From Natronosalvus rutilus (GTDB lineage: Archaea; Halobacteriota; Halobacteria; Halobacteriales; Natrialbaceae), in the NCBI RefSeq assembly GCF_024204665.1, contig NZ_CP100357.1, positions 62,001 through 126,000 of the forward strand: a stretch of 64,000 nt of DNA. The letters are read 5' to 3'. Under the pieces are notes generated by a model, which saw only the letters and a program-made list of their open reading frames with translations, was not told the origin of the DNA and searched no databases. The position numbers and the translations under genes are program-made. Positions 33,651 to 42,499 of the stretch are shown here, in pieces; positions within the stretch are counted from its first letter, which is position 1; each line of letters starts with the position of its first letter.

Positions 33651-34469
33651 CTACCTCACCGGGTTCGCCACGGGGAGCAGACCCGAGGAGATTATCCGGC
33701 GAAGGAGGACGACGATACCGTTCTCCAGGCCGTTGGCGAAGACCGCCTGTTCGTATGAGTCGTCGGGGTCGGCGTCCGGGTAGAAGGAACTGACCAGCAA
33801 CGTTGTGCGGTCAACCAACAGCAGGCGGCTGATGGCAACCTCGTCGTCGCTCGCGGGCCCCAGGAGCCAGTCCAGTTCGGTTTCGAACACCTTCACGGAT
33901 GGCAGCTCGGTCCCGAGCTTGGCGATGATCGCGTCCGTCTCACCACCGATGATCACGTCGACGCCGCGGTCTACTGCGTCGTGGAGCCGGTCGTACAACG
34001 CCTCCGTCAGAAGTTCCTCCTCGACGACCAGCAGGACAATCTCCGATTCGGCGTCCGCCAGCAGATTGTGTGTCCGGGCCTCGATGCCATCATGGCCGGA
34101 CAGCGACCATACCTCCTGCATTCGGTCGCTGTCGTCATTCTCCGGCTGAAGATCGAGCGCTTCGAGGTGTGACTGAAGGGTGTCGATCCGCGCGTCGTAC
34201 TGCTGACGCAAGATCGCGGTTGCCTCCTCGATGCTGACCGCGCGAAACTGCTGGGGGTTCGAGTGCTGCACTTCGACCAGCCCCTTTGACTCCAGCACTC
34301 GGACAGCGTCGTACACCCGGGTCCGAGGTACCTCTGAGATCGCGCTGATTTCCTTGGCGGTCCCCGTCGAGAGTTGGGTCAATGCCAGGAAACTCCGCGC
34401 CTCGTACTCCTTCAGCCCAAGGTCCTGTAACAGATTCACCGTCCCGGTTTTATGTTGCTGAGCTGTCAT
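33651..34469 (-). CDS. TrmB-family transcriptional regulator
   Basis: A 272-residue protein. The N-terminal TrmB winged helix (LLQDLGLKEYEARSFLALTQLSTGTAKEIS...VPRTRVYDAVRVLESKGLVEV) is followed by a coiled segment and a C-terminal phospholipase-D-like ligand domain (RTHNLLADAESEIVLLVVEEEL). TrmB proteins usually respond to sugars or metabolites; the ligand here is unknown. It heads left of two more regulators but is separated from the zinc-ribbon gene by only 12 bp, so partial co-transcription is possible. Confidence 0.85.
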   Translation of the reverse strand: MTAQQHKTGTVNLLQDLGLKEYEARSFLALTQLSTGTAKEISAISEVPRTRVYDAVRVLESKGLVEVQHSNPQQFRAVSIEEATAILRQQYDARIDTLQSHLEALDLQPENDDSDRMQEVWSLSGHDGIEARTHNLLADAESEIVLLVVEEELLTEALYDRLHDAVDRGVDVIIGGETDAIIAKLGTELPSVKVFETELDWLLGPASDDEVAISRLLLVDRTTLLVSSFYPDADPDDSYEQAVFANGLENGIVVLLRRIISSGLLPVANPVR

Positions 34470-34481
34470 TAGGTGGTCCTG

Positions 34482-34712
34482 TCATGTCCGACTGGTTGAG
34501 AGGGCTAATTCACGCTCGGTCGGGATTTGGGTGACTGACTCTCCACACTTCGAGCAGGCATCCATCTCCTCGCTGATGTACGTCGTCTCACAGGCAGGGC
34601 ACGAATACAGAGCCGACGTGACTTTATTCTCGGAATCGTGACGAGAGGCCGGTGACTCGGCCTGTGTGCGCCCACCGAGCCGGGAGAGCAACGTGCGGAG
34701 ACGCCGGCTCAT
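34482..34712 (-). CDS. small zinc-ribbon protein
   Basis: A 76-residue protein (MSRRLRTLLSRLGGRTQ...). A basic N-terminal helix is followed by a two-pair zinc ribbon, CPAC...CSKC. It lies 10 bp downstream of the DUF7344-like gene and forms an operon with it. Haloarchaea pair such HTH and zinc-ribbon proteins often; the basic head suggests RNA or DNA contact. Confidence 0.65.
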   Translation of the reverse strand: MSRRLRTLLSRLGGRTQAESPASRHDSENKVTSALYSCPACETTYISEEMDACSKCGESVTQIPTERELALSTSRT

Positions 34713-34722
34713 TGGGTTATGG

Positions 34723-35073
34723 CTACACCGCGGCCAGTTCGTTTTCGTGATCTGCCACCAACTGAAGTAACGGCGCGTTCTCGTCGAAGTTGGGTCCTCG
34801 CCGAATCGTGTGGGTGTCCGCATCCCACTCGATATAGCCTGCCTCGGTGAGTTTGGGTAGGTGTACATGATATAGGGCCGTGCGTATCTCGGAGAGGGTG
34901 GCGTCGTCGACGGTGTCCGGGTCACTGTCGGTGTGCCAAGCAGCAACCCGAGTGGCGAGGCGATCGAAGGAGACTGAAGTCTCCTGCTCGTCGAGGTAGT
35001 ACAGGACGCATCGACGAACGGAATCTGCCAATATACTGAACGTATTGGTTACCGCCTCGGTTGATTCGTCCAT
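34723..35073 (-). CDS. DUF7344-like ArsR-type regulator
   Basis: A 116-residue winged-helix protein (NTFSILADSVRRCVLYYLDEQETSVSFDRLATRVAAW...LPKLTEAGYIEWDADTHTI), the same group as the gene at 32981. It is first in a two-gene unit with the zinc-ribbon protein. The promoter should lie between 35074 and 35130, which is AT-rich (AACAATTATCTGG on the minus strand). Confidence 0.75.
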   Translation of the reverse strand: MDESTEAVTNTFSILADSVRRCVLYYLDEQETSVSFDRLATRVAAWHTDSDPDTVDDATLSEIRTALYHVHLPKLTEAGYIEWDADTHTIRRGPNFDENAPLLQLVADHENELAAV

Positions 35074-35236
35074 ACCGTGGCAAGGATGTGCTAACGGATA
35101 AGGTCTGTTACCCAGATAATTGTTACATTTGGAAAATCCAACCTAAGCCGATTGTCGGTGGAGATATTGAAACTCGAGTATGGATCGAGGGCCTATAGAA
35201 GCAGGATATATTTGAAAATTTCAAGCGGTTCCCCAA

Positions 35237-35758
35237 CTATCCTTGATCGGTGACTGACCCGTCGTCGGTGTCGTCGTCCTGATCCGCGTCGGGGCCCGTC
35301 CGTGGATAGAAGTGATCCCATGACTGGACCTGCGTCTCGGAGATAATCTCGGAGCTGTTGATCGTCATGCCCAAGCCCGCCAGTTCGTTGCGGATCTCTT
35401 CGATCTCCCTAACCGTGCCGGCGACGACCTCGACGTGGACATTCCGTTCGCCCCCAAGCAAATCGCGGGTGGTCACCACACCGCGAACGTCGAGGATCTG
35501 TTCGGCCAGCGATTCCAGGTCATTCGGATCGACCGTGCAAACGAACATGACGTGGAGGGGGTAGCCCGCTTCCTCGTAGTTGATCTCGGGGTGGTAGCCT
35601 CGGATCACGCCCGTACCTTCGAGTTTGTCGAGGCGGTTCCGGACCGTCGTTGAGGTCACATCCACCTTCTCGGCGATCTCCGTATCGGTCTGGCGGGCGT
35701 TAAGCTGGAGTTGGTGCAGGATGCTCCGGTCCACGTCGTCGAGTGGATTGTCGTCCAT
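35237..35758 (-). CDS. Lrp/AsnC-family transcriptional regulator
   Basis: A 173-residue protein. N-terminal HTH (DDVDRSILHQLQLNARQTDTEIAEKVDVTSTTVRNRLDKLE), then the RAM/AsnC ligand domain (HVMFVCTVDPNDLESLAEQ...VVTTRDLLGGERNVHVEVV). The ATG at 35756-35758 (MDDNPLDDVD) is chosen; the upstream frame runs into the repeat element. The C-terminal acidic tail is typical of haloarchaea. It may sense an amino acid. It stands divergent from the 36129 gene with a paired repeat in between. Confidence 0.85.
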   Translation of the reverse strand: MDDNPLDDVDRSILHQLQLNARQTDTEIAEKVDVTSTTVRNRLDKLEGTGVIRGYHPEINYEEAGYPLHVMFVCTVDPNDLESLAEQILDVRGVVTTRDLLGGERNVHVEVVAGTVREIEEIRNELAGLGMTINSSEIISETQVQSWDHFYPRTGPDADQDDDTDDGSVTDQG

Positions 35759-35894
35759 ACGGTGTCCTTGGACGGCGCGACTGAAAGTCCGCACGGGCCC
35801 TTCATTAGTAGATTGAAGCAGTCTGTCCGCTAACTCCGCAGGTCTATTGACCGGCTGATTCAGCAGAGGATGTCCACAACAGACAAAGCCAGCT

Positions 35895-36050
35895 TGCTGT
35901 ATCCACTCTCTGTATGCAGCAGCCTCAAGCTGCCAGAAAAACGATAGTCTGCTGAGTTGGTGCTGCATACACAGCGCGAATGTTGCACGGGCTGAGGAAG
36001 GATCAACGCGGAAAGCCGAACGCTCAGTATAGATAATAGACGTTACGCCA
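35895..36050 (+). repeat. head-to-head paired dyad with right flank
   Basis: Cores at 35895-35922 (inverted) and 35960-35988 (direct) are separated by the conserved spacer with AGAAAAACGATAGTCTGCTG. The right flank matches the copy near 32890 for about 60 bp. This is the only one of the five pairs that lies between diverging genes (Lrp and the 36129 gene). Confidence 0.65.
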
Positions 36051-36128
36051 GTTCAGAAGAATAGAGAGTCTGTCTTGTAACCCAGATAATCACACCAAGG
36101 ATAAGTCACTGTAGCCTGTAGTGAAACC

Positions 36129-36335
36129 ATGAACTATTCTGTAGAACCTGAGTATCCGTTTCTATCCCCTCAAGCAACTATCGAATGTACCGACTGTCAA
36201 AGTGAGGATGGAAAAGTGACTAAAGTAACATATGAGAGTGGGAAGATCGATTGGGCATTCGTTTGCGAGGACTGTATCAGAGAGTACGTTATGAATTCGA
36301 ATATTGCTGAAATCGACCGTGTACGGCTATTGTGA
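36129..36335 (+). CDS. small CxxC protein
   Basis: A 68-residue protein with CTDC near residue 20 and CEDC near 46, one zinc-ribbon site. The C-terminus is a short helix (IREYVMNSNIAEIDRVRLL). It is AT-richer than its neighbours. The region upstream contains a repeat element, so the promoter may derive from it. Function unknown. Confidence 0.6.
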   Translation: MNYSVEPEYPFLSPQATIECTDCQSEDGKVTKVTYESGKIDWAFVCEDCIREYVMNSNIAEIDRVRLL

Positions 36336-36502
36336 GATTTGTCTGTAAGCGTTCGTATGTAGCGATTGGTCTCTTTCTGAAACGGCGAAATAAATGGGCT
36401 GGCCGTACTGTATACACCCTCTGTGCGGATTGACGGAGTCCTTCGTCCCCTCCACATTGTTCCATGGAAGAGTTTTACAATCAGTACGACATCGTTCGAG
36501 TC

Positions 36503-37159
36503 ATGGCGACTGAGGCGACCTTCACCGTTCCATCCGATCAGTTCCCCCTCGGCACCGTCTTCACCCAACTTCCGGACGTGACGGTCGAACTGGAGCGACT
36601 GATCCCGTCACAGGACGTGGTGATCCCCTACTTCTGGGTCCGAGGAACGGAAGTTGACGACATCGAGGCGGCGTTTGCTGCCCACCCGGGTGTGAGGGAT
36701 ATCCAACTCGTCGATTCCGTCGAGGACGAGTATCTCCTGCGCGTCGAGTGGTCGCTCGAGTACGACGACGTGCTGAGCGTACTAACCGAGACCGGCGTTC
36801 CGCTCATCAAAGCAACCGGCACGAGCCGTCGGTGGACGTTCGACATTCGCGGGGACACGCGAAGCGATCTTGCAACCTTTCAATCTCGCTGCCGAGAGTT
36901 AGAGATCCCGGTCACACTGACGGAACTGCACGCCCTGACGCCGGTTGAGACCGGAACCGAGGCAGCACTCACTGACAAGCAACAAGACACACTGGTGTTC
37001 GCCCACGAGCGTGGGTACTTCGAATCCCCGCGCGAGGTGACGATGGAAGAACTCGGCGACGAACTCGGCATTTCCCAGCAGGCCATCGCGTCTCGACTCC
37101 GCCGGGGGATCAAACACACCCTCGGAAGTACCCTCCCCGAAACAGTGGAGTCGAAATGA
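36503..37159 (+). CDS. Bat-type HTH_10 transcriptional regulator
   Basis: A 218-residue protein starting MATEATFTVPSDQF. The N-terminal 150 residues form the bacterio-opsin-activator-type sensor region (FPLGTVFTQLPDVTVELERL...). The C-terminal HTH_10 is clear: LTDKQQDTLVFAHERGYFESPREVTMEELGDELGISQQAIASRLRRG. An in-frame upstream ATG at 36464 is possible, but the duplicate at 44083 aligns only from MATEATF. It probably controls genes in this accessory half. It is the intact parent type of the broken copy at 43.7-44.5 kb. Confidence 0.85.
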   Translation: MATEATFTVPSDQFPLGTVFTQLPDVTVELERLIPSQDVVIPYFWVRGTEVDDIEAAFAAHPGVRDIQLVDSVEDEYLLRVEWSLEYDDVLSVLTETGVPLIKATGTSRRWTFDIRGDTRSDLATFQSRCRELEIPVTLTELHALTPVETGTEAALTDKQQDTLVFAHERGYFESPREVTMEELGDELGISQQAIASRLRRGIKHTLGSTLPETVESK

Positions 37160-37228
37160 GAAGGTGCTTAAAAACCCATTGGATACCCAAAAATAGCGCT
37201 GACGGAAGTACCCGTTGAAGGGATACTC

Positions 37229-37411
37229 ATGCCCAATGGAGAGAGCACACGGACAATTGCCACATGTGTCGATTGCGGAGTTGCCTATGCAGCGGAGCAA
37301 TGGCCTGACGGCACGGCACAACCGATTGGGGCGAGAAACGGGTGTCAATGCGGATCAACCGAGTTTCAGGCCGTCAAAAAGACGAGTACTACGGGTTTCC
37401 GTGACGACTGA
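37229..37411 (+). CDS. small zinc-ribbon protein, family with two others here
   Basis: A 60-residue protein with CVDCG near residue 13 and GCQCG near 39. It is clearly related to the proteins at 42245-42409 and 62319-62507, which share the order RTIA.C..CG..YAA...PDGT..PIG...GC.C. It lies downstream of the Bat-type gene and just before a paired repeat. Function unknown. Confidence 0.65.
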   Translation: MPNGESTRTIATCVDCGVAYAAEQWPDGTAQPIGARNGCQCGSTEFQAVKKTSTTGFRDD

Positions 37412-37466
37412 GTTGACAAACGAGTGGGCTACTGAGCAGACCGAGGAAATACGCCACACTATCGTG

Positions 37467-37601
37467 GTGAACTTATTCTCTGTATTCAGCAGCCCCGAAC
37501 TGCCAGAAAAACGATAGTCTGCTGAGCTGGTGCTGCATACACAGCGCGAATGTCGCACGAAGTGAGAGCCAATCTGGATGGGGGTGATCGATCAGTACAG
37601 A
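37467..37601 (+). repeat. head-to-head paired dyad with extended flank
   Basis: Cores at about 37467-37492 (inverted) and 37530-37558 (direct), spacer with AGAAAAACGATAGTCTGCTG, then a right flank ending GATCGATCAGTACAGAG that matches 31654-31697 and 47262-47309. It lies between the converging 3' ends of the zinc-ribbon and M24 peptidase genes. Confidence 0.65.
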
Positions 37602-37630
37602 GGAAGGGTGGAACAGAGCATGTAGAAGCG

Positions 37631-38806
37631 CTACATAACGCCGAGTTCTCGGGAATAGTCAGTCAAGTTCTCATAGCCTGTCTCGGTCACCACGACGAGG
37701 TCTTCGAGGCGGACTCCGCCGATTCCCTGTTCGTACAACCCAGGTTCGACCGTGACGACGTGACCGGGCCGTAGCTCCCCGCCACCCCAGCTGAGCTTCG
37801 GCTTTTCGTGGACGTCAAGCCCGACGCCGTGGCCGGTGGCGCTCGTGAAGCCGTCCTCGGTGGCCTCGTCGGTCCGGAGCGTCGGGTACCCCTCGCGCTC
37901 GAACACGTCGCAGACCGCCTCGTTCACTGCCTCGCCGGTCACGCCAGGCTGGATGGTTTCGAGCGCCGTCTCATATGCCTCCCGGGTTACCTCGTACCAC
38001 TCCCTGACTTTTGCATCGGGTTCTCCCTTCACGAACGTCCGGGTAACGTCCCCAAAGTACTGTGACTCCTTGTTACGCGGGAAAATATCGACGATGACCG
38101 GGTCACCTGCCGATATCGGACCCGTCCCGACCGCGTGCGCCGTGGCCCCCTCTGCCCCAGAGGCGACGATGCACTCGTCCAGCGCACAGCCCTCCTCCAG
38201 CAGTGTAACTTCGATAGCCCGGCGGACCCGCTCGCTGGTGAGCACCTCCCCGTCCAAGTGCAGGACCCCCGACTCGACCGCCGCGCGTTCAAGCATCCTC
38301 TCGGCGACCGCCATTGCGCTCTCGTTCGCCCGCTGGGTCTCCCTTATGTGTTCGATTTCCACCTCGGTTTTCAGTGCGCGGATGTCGCCGACCGTATCGT
38401 CGTAATCGGTGACGACGTTAACGCCGTGGGCGCGCAGGACGTCGGCGGCGCCGTTCGGGAAGGAGGCCGGTACCGACACCGAGTCAATGTCGTTCTCGGC
38501 GAGAAACTCTGTCGTCACGATGGGGCCGGCTCTCGCCGGCCCGTGTTCGAGGACCTTGCTCCCGTAGTCGAACTCTGAGAACCGTCGCACGCTGTCGCCG
38601 TCGCCTTCGGTGTTCGCCCGCGCGTACGCCATGTCAGGGACGAGCAGGCGTACCTCCCCGTTGACGTACAGGGTGACGAAGTTCCCCATCGCGCGGAAGC
38701 CGGAGAGGTAGTACTGGTTGCTGTCCTCGCCGTCGGCGTTAATCAGATACCCGTCGGTTCCTGCCTCGTTGAGATATGTCGTTAGCTGTGGATAAGCGGG
38801 AGCCAT
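37631..38806 (-). CDS. M24-family Xaa-Pro peptidase
   Basis: A 391-residue protein. The N-terminal creatinase-like domain (residues 1-150) precedes the pita-bread catalytic domain with the dinuclear-metal ligands visible in order: VIVDIFP (Asp), FGDVTRTF (Asp), TGHGVGLDVHE (His), TVEPGLYE (Glu) and RLEDLVVV (Glu). It should be a cytoplasmic aminopeptidase removing the residue before proline. It is monocistronic, flanked by repeats. ATG at 38804-38806. Confidence 0.9.
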   Translation of the reverse strand: MAPAYPQLTTYLNEAGTDGYLINADGEDSNQYYLSGFRAMGNFVTLYVNGEVRLLVPDMAYARANTEGDGDSVRRFSEFDYGSKVLEHGPARAGPIVTTEFLAENDIDSVSVPASFPNGAADVLRAHGVNVVTDYDDTVGDIRALKTEVEIEHIRETQRANESAMAVAERMLERAAVESGVLHLDGEVLTSERVRRAIEVTLLEEGCALDECIVASGAEGATAHAVGTGPISAGDPVIVDIFPRNKESQYFGDVTRTFVKGEPDAKVREWYEVTREAYETALETIQPGVTGEAVNEAVCDVFEREGYPTLRTDEATEDGFTSATGHGVGLDVHEKPKLSWGGGELRPGHVVTVEPGLYEQGIGGVRLEDLVVVTETGYENLTDYSRELGVM

Positions 38807-38944
38807 GGAGCGAAATTGATGGAATCAAGGAATAAACCTAGTTGAATATAGTTATCAAGTGACACCTTGTACGGTGCTAACCACCAGTTTCCGAGGGTAA
38901 GACTACGGGCGATGTATGAACGTCTGAATAGTACATTCGCAGCG

Positions 38945-39022
38945 TCTGTATCGGTTGATTCCAACCAGGGATTGTGAAACAAATGAATTTGCTGTGCTGC
39001 ATACATCCTCTGTATCTCGCAC
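38945..39022 (-). repeat. single dyad with left flank
   Basis: The flank TATCGGTTGATTCCAACCAG...AAACAAATGAATTTGCT is followed by the core GTGCTGCATACATCC..TCGCAC (38994-39022). The same flank precedes the copies at 32802 and 63200. It lies between the diverging peptidase and hydrolase genes. Confidence 0.6.
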
Positions 39023-39193
39023 GACGGTCATCGCAATTCAAGCGGACCCTCTGCTTCGGGAACGTAGACATCTCGTCGAATCGCGGGAAAAGTTAACATC
39101 CCTCGTGATGTATGGGGCTCCAACATTCGTCGGTATCAAGCGGGAGGTGCGGTGGCTGTACCGACGAATTTACAGCAATAGGGAGGACTAACT

Positions 39194-40129
39194 ATGGCAA
39201 ATCCAACACAGCAGGATGTAAGCCAAGTCGTCTCGGAGGAGTTACGCTTCCGGTCAGACGACGAGGAGTGTGCCGCCACGCTGTATCGTCCTGACGGCAT
39301 CGAGGACGTCACCCCCTGTGTTGTGATGGGTAACGGCTTCAGTCTGACCCGCCGCGACGGGTTGCCCCGCTTCGCCGAACGCTTCGTGGACGCGGGAATC
39401 GCGACACTGACGTTCGACTTCCGTCACCTCGGGGACAGCGACGGTGAGCCCCGCCAACTGGTCGACTACCAGCGCCAGCGCACCGATCTCGCCGCCGCGG
39501 TAGACTTCGCACGAACGCTCGAGGGAATCGGCGCCGACCGGATCGCGGTGTGGGGATTCTCGTTCGCCGGCGGGCATGTCGTCCACGTCGCGGCGCACGA
39601 CGACTGGCTGGCGGCGGCTGTCTCGATGTTCCCGATTCTCGATGGCCTAGCGCTGGCGCGGGAGTACGGCCTACGCAACAACGCGCGGTACATGGCCGCT
39701 GCGGTCCGCGCCAGTGTAGGCCGACGGCCAATCCAGATGGCCGTGACGGGACCGCCCGGGGCACCGGCGATGCTGACGCAGCCGGAGGCGGAGCCCGGAT
39801 TCGACGCCGTGTGTGCCGAGGACTCGCGCTGGCGCAACGAATTCCTCGCCAAGCCGAGCCAACCCATCGTGGAGATTCGCCCGATACGCGAGGCATCCAA
39901 CGTCCGCTGCCCGCTGTTACTCTGTCTTGGGACCGAGGACACGATAGCGCCAGTCGGGCCGATTGAGCGAGCCGCCGACCGTGCACCGCAGAGCGACTTG
40001 CGTCGCTACCCTATCGGACACTTCGACGGGTTCCACGATGCGTTCGAAGAAGTGGTCAGCGACCAGATTGATTTCCTCGACCGCCACCTTGTACCGTCCC
40101 CTCGGCCTGATCGATCGCGTATACAGTAA
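39194..40129 (+). CDS. alpha/beta-hydrolase
   Basis: A 311-residue alpha/beta-hydrolase-fold protein. The nucleophile elbow is GFSFAGG near residue 123. The acidic residue is in LGTEDTIAP near 246 and the catalytic histidine in RYPIGHFDGFH near 277. A lid of helices lies between residues 150 and 220. It resembles dienelactone-hydrolase/acetyl xylan esterase-like enzymes; the substrate is unknown. It stands alone between repeats. Confidence 0.85.
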   Translation: MANPTQQDVSQVVSEELRFRSDDEECAATLYRPDGIEDVTPCVVMGNGFSLTRRDGLPRFAERFVDAGIATLTFDFRHLGDSDGEPRQLVDYQRQRTDLAAAVDFARTLEGIGADRIAVWGFSFAGGHVVHVAAHDDWLAAAVSMFPILDGLALAREYGLRNNARYMAAAVRASVGRRPIQMAVTGPPGAPAMLTQPEAEPGFDAVCAEDSRWRNEFLAKPSQPIVEIRPIREASNVRCPLLLCLGTEDTIAPVGPIERAADRAPQSDLRRYPIGHFDGFHDAFEEVVSDQIDFLDRHLVPSPRPDRSRIQ

Positions 40130-40248
40130 CACTTCGGCAAGAACGACCGAGCGTGCTCCGTATCGATGATTGACGTGGTGACCGCGATAGATTCGCGAAG
40201 ATACTGAGCCTGGTTCACTGCCATCAACAAGAACCGAACGAAACTGGC

Positions 40249-40343
40249 GTGTTGAACCCATTCTCTGTATGCAGCAGCCCCGAACTGACAGTGTCACGAT
40301 AGCCTGCTAGGCTGGTGCTGCATACACAGCGCGAACCTTACAC
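40249..40343 (+). repeat. head-to-head paired dyad
   Basis: An inverted core (40249-40277) and a direct core (40315-40343) are separated by the conserved 37-bp spacer (CCCCGAACTGACAG...CGATAGCCTGCTAGGCTG). It is almost identical to the pair at 32802-32896. It lies between the converging 3' ends of the hydrolase and DUF1579-like genes. Confidence 0.65.
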
Positions 40344-40419
40344 AGTTGAACGGTTTGTACACGGTGATAGCGGGGTACGCTATGTAACAGCCTTTGGGGG
40401 GTACCACCAGTCTCGCTTT

Positions 40420-40914
40420 CTACGCTCCAGTTCTCGTGTAGGTTACGTCGAAATCTACCTCCCAGTCAACCCCGTCATCCGAGTATTCCCACGTACCCTC
40501 GATCACGTTGGCGTCGTCGTCGAAGTTGCTCGTGAAGCGTTGTGAGAACTCAGGTGCATCCCTCCACAGTCTCCAGACCTCATCGCTCAAACTCATCTTG
40601 TACATCCGGAAGACGTCGCGTGAATCGGCGTAGAGCATCCGAAACTGCTCGCTCGTATTGTCCAAACCGATGACCGAGACGGTAGAGCGCGGCGCGTTCT
40701 CGACCCACTCAGGAGGCAATGTCGAAAGATCGCTTACCTCCGAACGTTGTACGAGGAAAGCTCCGTCTTCTAGCCATTCGAATGTCACGTGTCCGCCCCT
40801 GTACGTTTGCCCATCCAGAGACACCTCAAGTTCCCATTCTCCGATGAGCCGGTTGAGTCGTTCGAGGTCCGGATTTCGACTCGGCGTTCGACCGTTCGCT
40901 TCTTCGTTCGACAT
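40420..40914 (-). CDS. DUF1579-like lipocalin-fold protein
   Basis: A 164-residue protein. The segment LERLNRLIGEWELEVSLDGQ, followed by alternating beta strands (GGHVTFEWLEDGAFLVQRSEV ... SVIGLDNTSEQFRMLYAD), matches the small beta-barrel pattern of DUF1579/heme-binding-like proteins. It may bind a small ligand. It is monocistronic between two repeat copies. ATG at 40912-40914. Confidence 0.75.
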   Translation of the reverse strand: MSNEEANGRTPSRNPDLERLNRLIGEWELEVSLDGQTYRGGHVTFEWLEDGAFLVQRSEVSDLSTLPPEWVENAPRSTVSVIGLDNTSEQFRMLYADSRDVFRMYKMSLSDEVWRLWRDAPEFSQRFTSNFDDDANVIEGTWEYSDDGVDWEVDFDVTYTRTGA

Positions 40915-41003
40915 GGTACTCGTAGTTCGCGAGCGATTTACCTAACTATTGTCCGCGATGGACGATTAGGGAAATTGATCTCACCAGTAGGGTATTCCGC
41001 AGT

Positions 41004-41067
41004 ATTGCACTCATCTTCTGTATCCAGCGGGTACCTCCTATCAATGTCCACGGGCTTCAACAGAGCC
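41004..41067 (-). repeat. repeat family, right-end copy
   Basis: A degenerate core (TGCACTCATCTTCTGTATCC) runs into TATCAATG and ends in GGGCTTCAACAGAGCC at 41067. On the minus strand this outer end reads GGCTCTGTTGAAGCCC, the same terminus as cassettes A and B. It could pair with the left end at 31584 to bound a larger unit. Confidence 0.6.
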
Positions 41068-41220
41068 ACTCTAACCACAAAGCAGAGACAACGAAAGTAT
41101 ATCGTGAAACGAAGAATCTCAGCAAATCGCTTTGCTTTATCTATGCGAGACATGATAACTATCGAGTCCAATCTGGATTGAAGCATAGAATTTTAAGCAT
41201 TGGTACTAGGATGGAAGCAT

Positions 41221-41601
41221 ATGGCTGATTCAAATCCAACAGACGAGGAGGGGGCAAGCGGCCGAAATCCTCCATCGACAGGGCCAATTGAATTTTCGAC
41301 GTATAATATTCCGACAGACCTCACCGCCTTCCAGACCCATCTCCTCTGTCTCATCCATCGATTCGGCCCCGTCGAAGGAGTAACCCTCCAGAACGCACTC
41401 GAAGACCTCTATCCGGAAGACATCAATCATGGACGGTTGTACCCGAGCCTCGACCGGATGGTCGACTCTGGACTGATCACCAAGCAGACGAAGGAAAAAG
41501 ACAAGCGCCGGAAGGAGTACGCTCTCACTGGCCGAGGCGAATGGGTTGCAGAGGAGTATCACCAGTTCGTACGGGAGATGATTGCTCCTCCTGCAGAATA
41601 A
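41221..41601 (+). CDS. PadR-family transcriptional regulator
   Basis: A 126-residue protein. The winged helix (LTAFQTHLLCLIHRFGPVEGVTLQNALEDLYPEDINHGRLYPSLDRMVDSGLITKQ) is of the PadR type and ends in a short C-terminal helix. The ATG at 41221 (MADSNPTD) is supported by an AT-rich upstream region (TTTTAAGCATTGG). The operator target is unknown; in haloarchaea such genes usually autoregulate. Confidence 0.8.
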   Translation: MADSNPTDEEGASGRNPPSTGPIEFSTYNIPTDLTAFQTHLLCLIHRFGPVEGVTLQNALEDLYPEDINHGRLYPSLDRMVDSGLITKQTKEKDKRRKEYALTGRGEWVAEEYHQFVREMIAPPAE

Positions 41602-41666
41602 GCAACCTATATCCAATTTGTATGGAGACGCGATAGTCGAGGCATTATTTTCGAGCGCTATTCTTC

Positions 41667-41996
41667 ATGCATAAGATCGGGAGTTTCTGGTCGCCAGCCG
41701 TGATGAACCTGTTCGCACTTCGGAGCCCCAACCCCGACGCCCTTCGTGAGACCGCCGATCCCGTGGGCCCGAAGAACGATGATCACCTTCAGGCCGTCTG
41801 TGAGGAAGCCGAAATGGTCGTCATCGCCCGGGGTGCAAATGGCTCTCTCCAGGGGCGGGCCAGCGAGGTCGCCGGGCTCCTCGCGGGCGATTTCCACGCG
41901 CTCGATACGACGAAAGCCGACCATCCAGTGCATCCGTTGTACCAGCCGGCCGATGCTGATCTGATCCCGTGGAGTGCGGACGATCTCGAATCGTGA
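41667..41996 (+). pseudogene. N-truncated DUF1643 gene
   Basis: 109 residues match the C-terminal two thirds of DUF1643 proteins (NLFALRSPNPDALRETADPVGPKNDDHL ... HPLYQPADADLIPW). The N-terminal segment normally preceding the NLFALR motif is missing; only an unrelated MHKIGSFWSPAV remains. The gene was probably cut at its 5' end by recombination. It may still be translated from the ATG at about 41667. Confidence 0.6.
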
Positions 41997-42244
41997 ACCG
42001 CCCCAGTATCCACGCTGGTACTCGACTGCAAGTTCTCAATGGCGACCTCGACGCGTCGGCTCGAGCGCCGATCGTCGGCCACGGTTGGCCTTATGAAACA
42101 AGAACTGGCGGCGCGAAGGTCGAACTCAATTCGATCCAGTTTGCGTAGGATGGTGACCGGTCAGTACAGATGATCTCGTTATTGGATCAGGAATTTAGAA
42201 TCGACACAAACGGTATTTGTGAGGTCGTGGTTACAATTACATGG

Positions 42245-42409
42245 ATGAGTGATATGCGAATTGGTGAAGAGATAGTCGCTATGTGTGCTAACTGTGAAGC
42301 CGTCTATCCAGCTATCCGGTTCCCCGAGGGGGAAATAAAACGCGTCGGGAGTTATCCTCACTGTCGATGCGGAAGCCAATCGTTTGTCGAACTCGAGAAC
42401 AGACAGTAA
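42245..42409 (+). CDS. small zinc-ribbon protein, paralogue
   Basis: A 54-residue protein (MSDMRIGEEIVAMCANCEAV...). CANC and HCRCG give one zinc site. It has the same organisation as the proteins at 37229 and 62319 (C..C.AVYPA..FP.G....G..P.C.CG). An upstream open extension adds unlikely sequence, so the ATG at 42245 is used. Function unknown. Confidence 0.6.
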   Translation: MSDMRIGEEIVAMCANCEAVYPAIRFPEGEIKRVGSYPHCRCGSQSFVELENRQ

Positions 42410-42499
42410 GCAGTATTGTGATGGAATTATTTTGAAAGCGGGAGGCTCACCAGAGTCATAACGGATTCATATTTACACCGTTCTCTGATGGGGGTGTAG

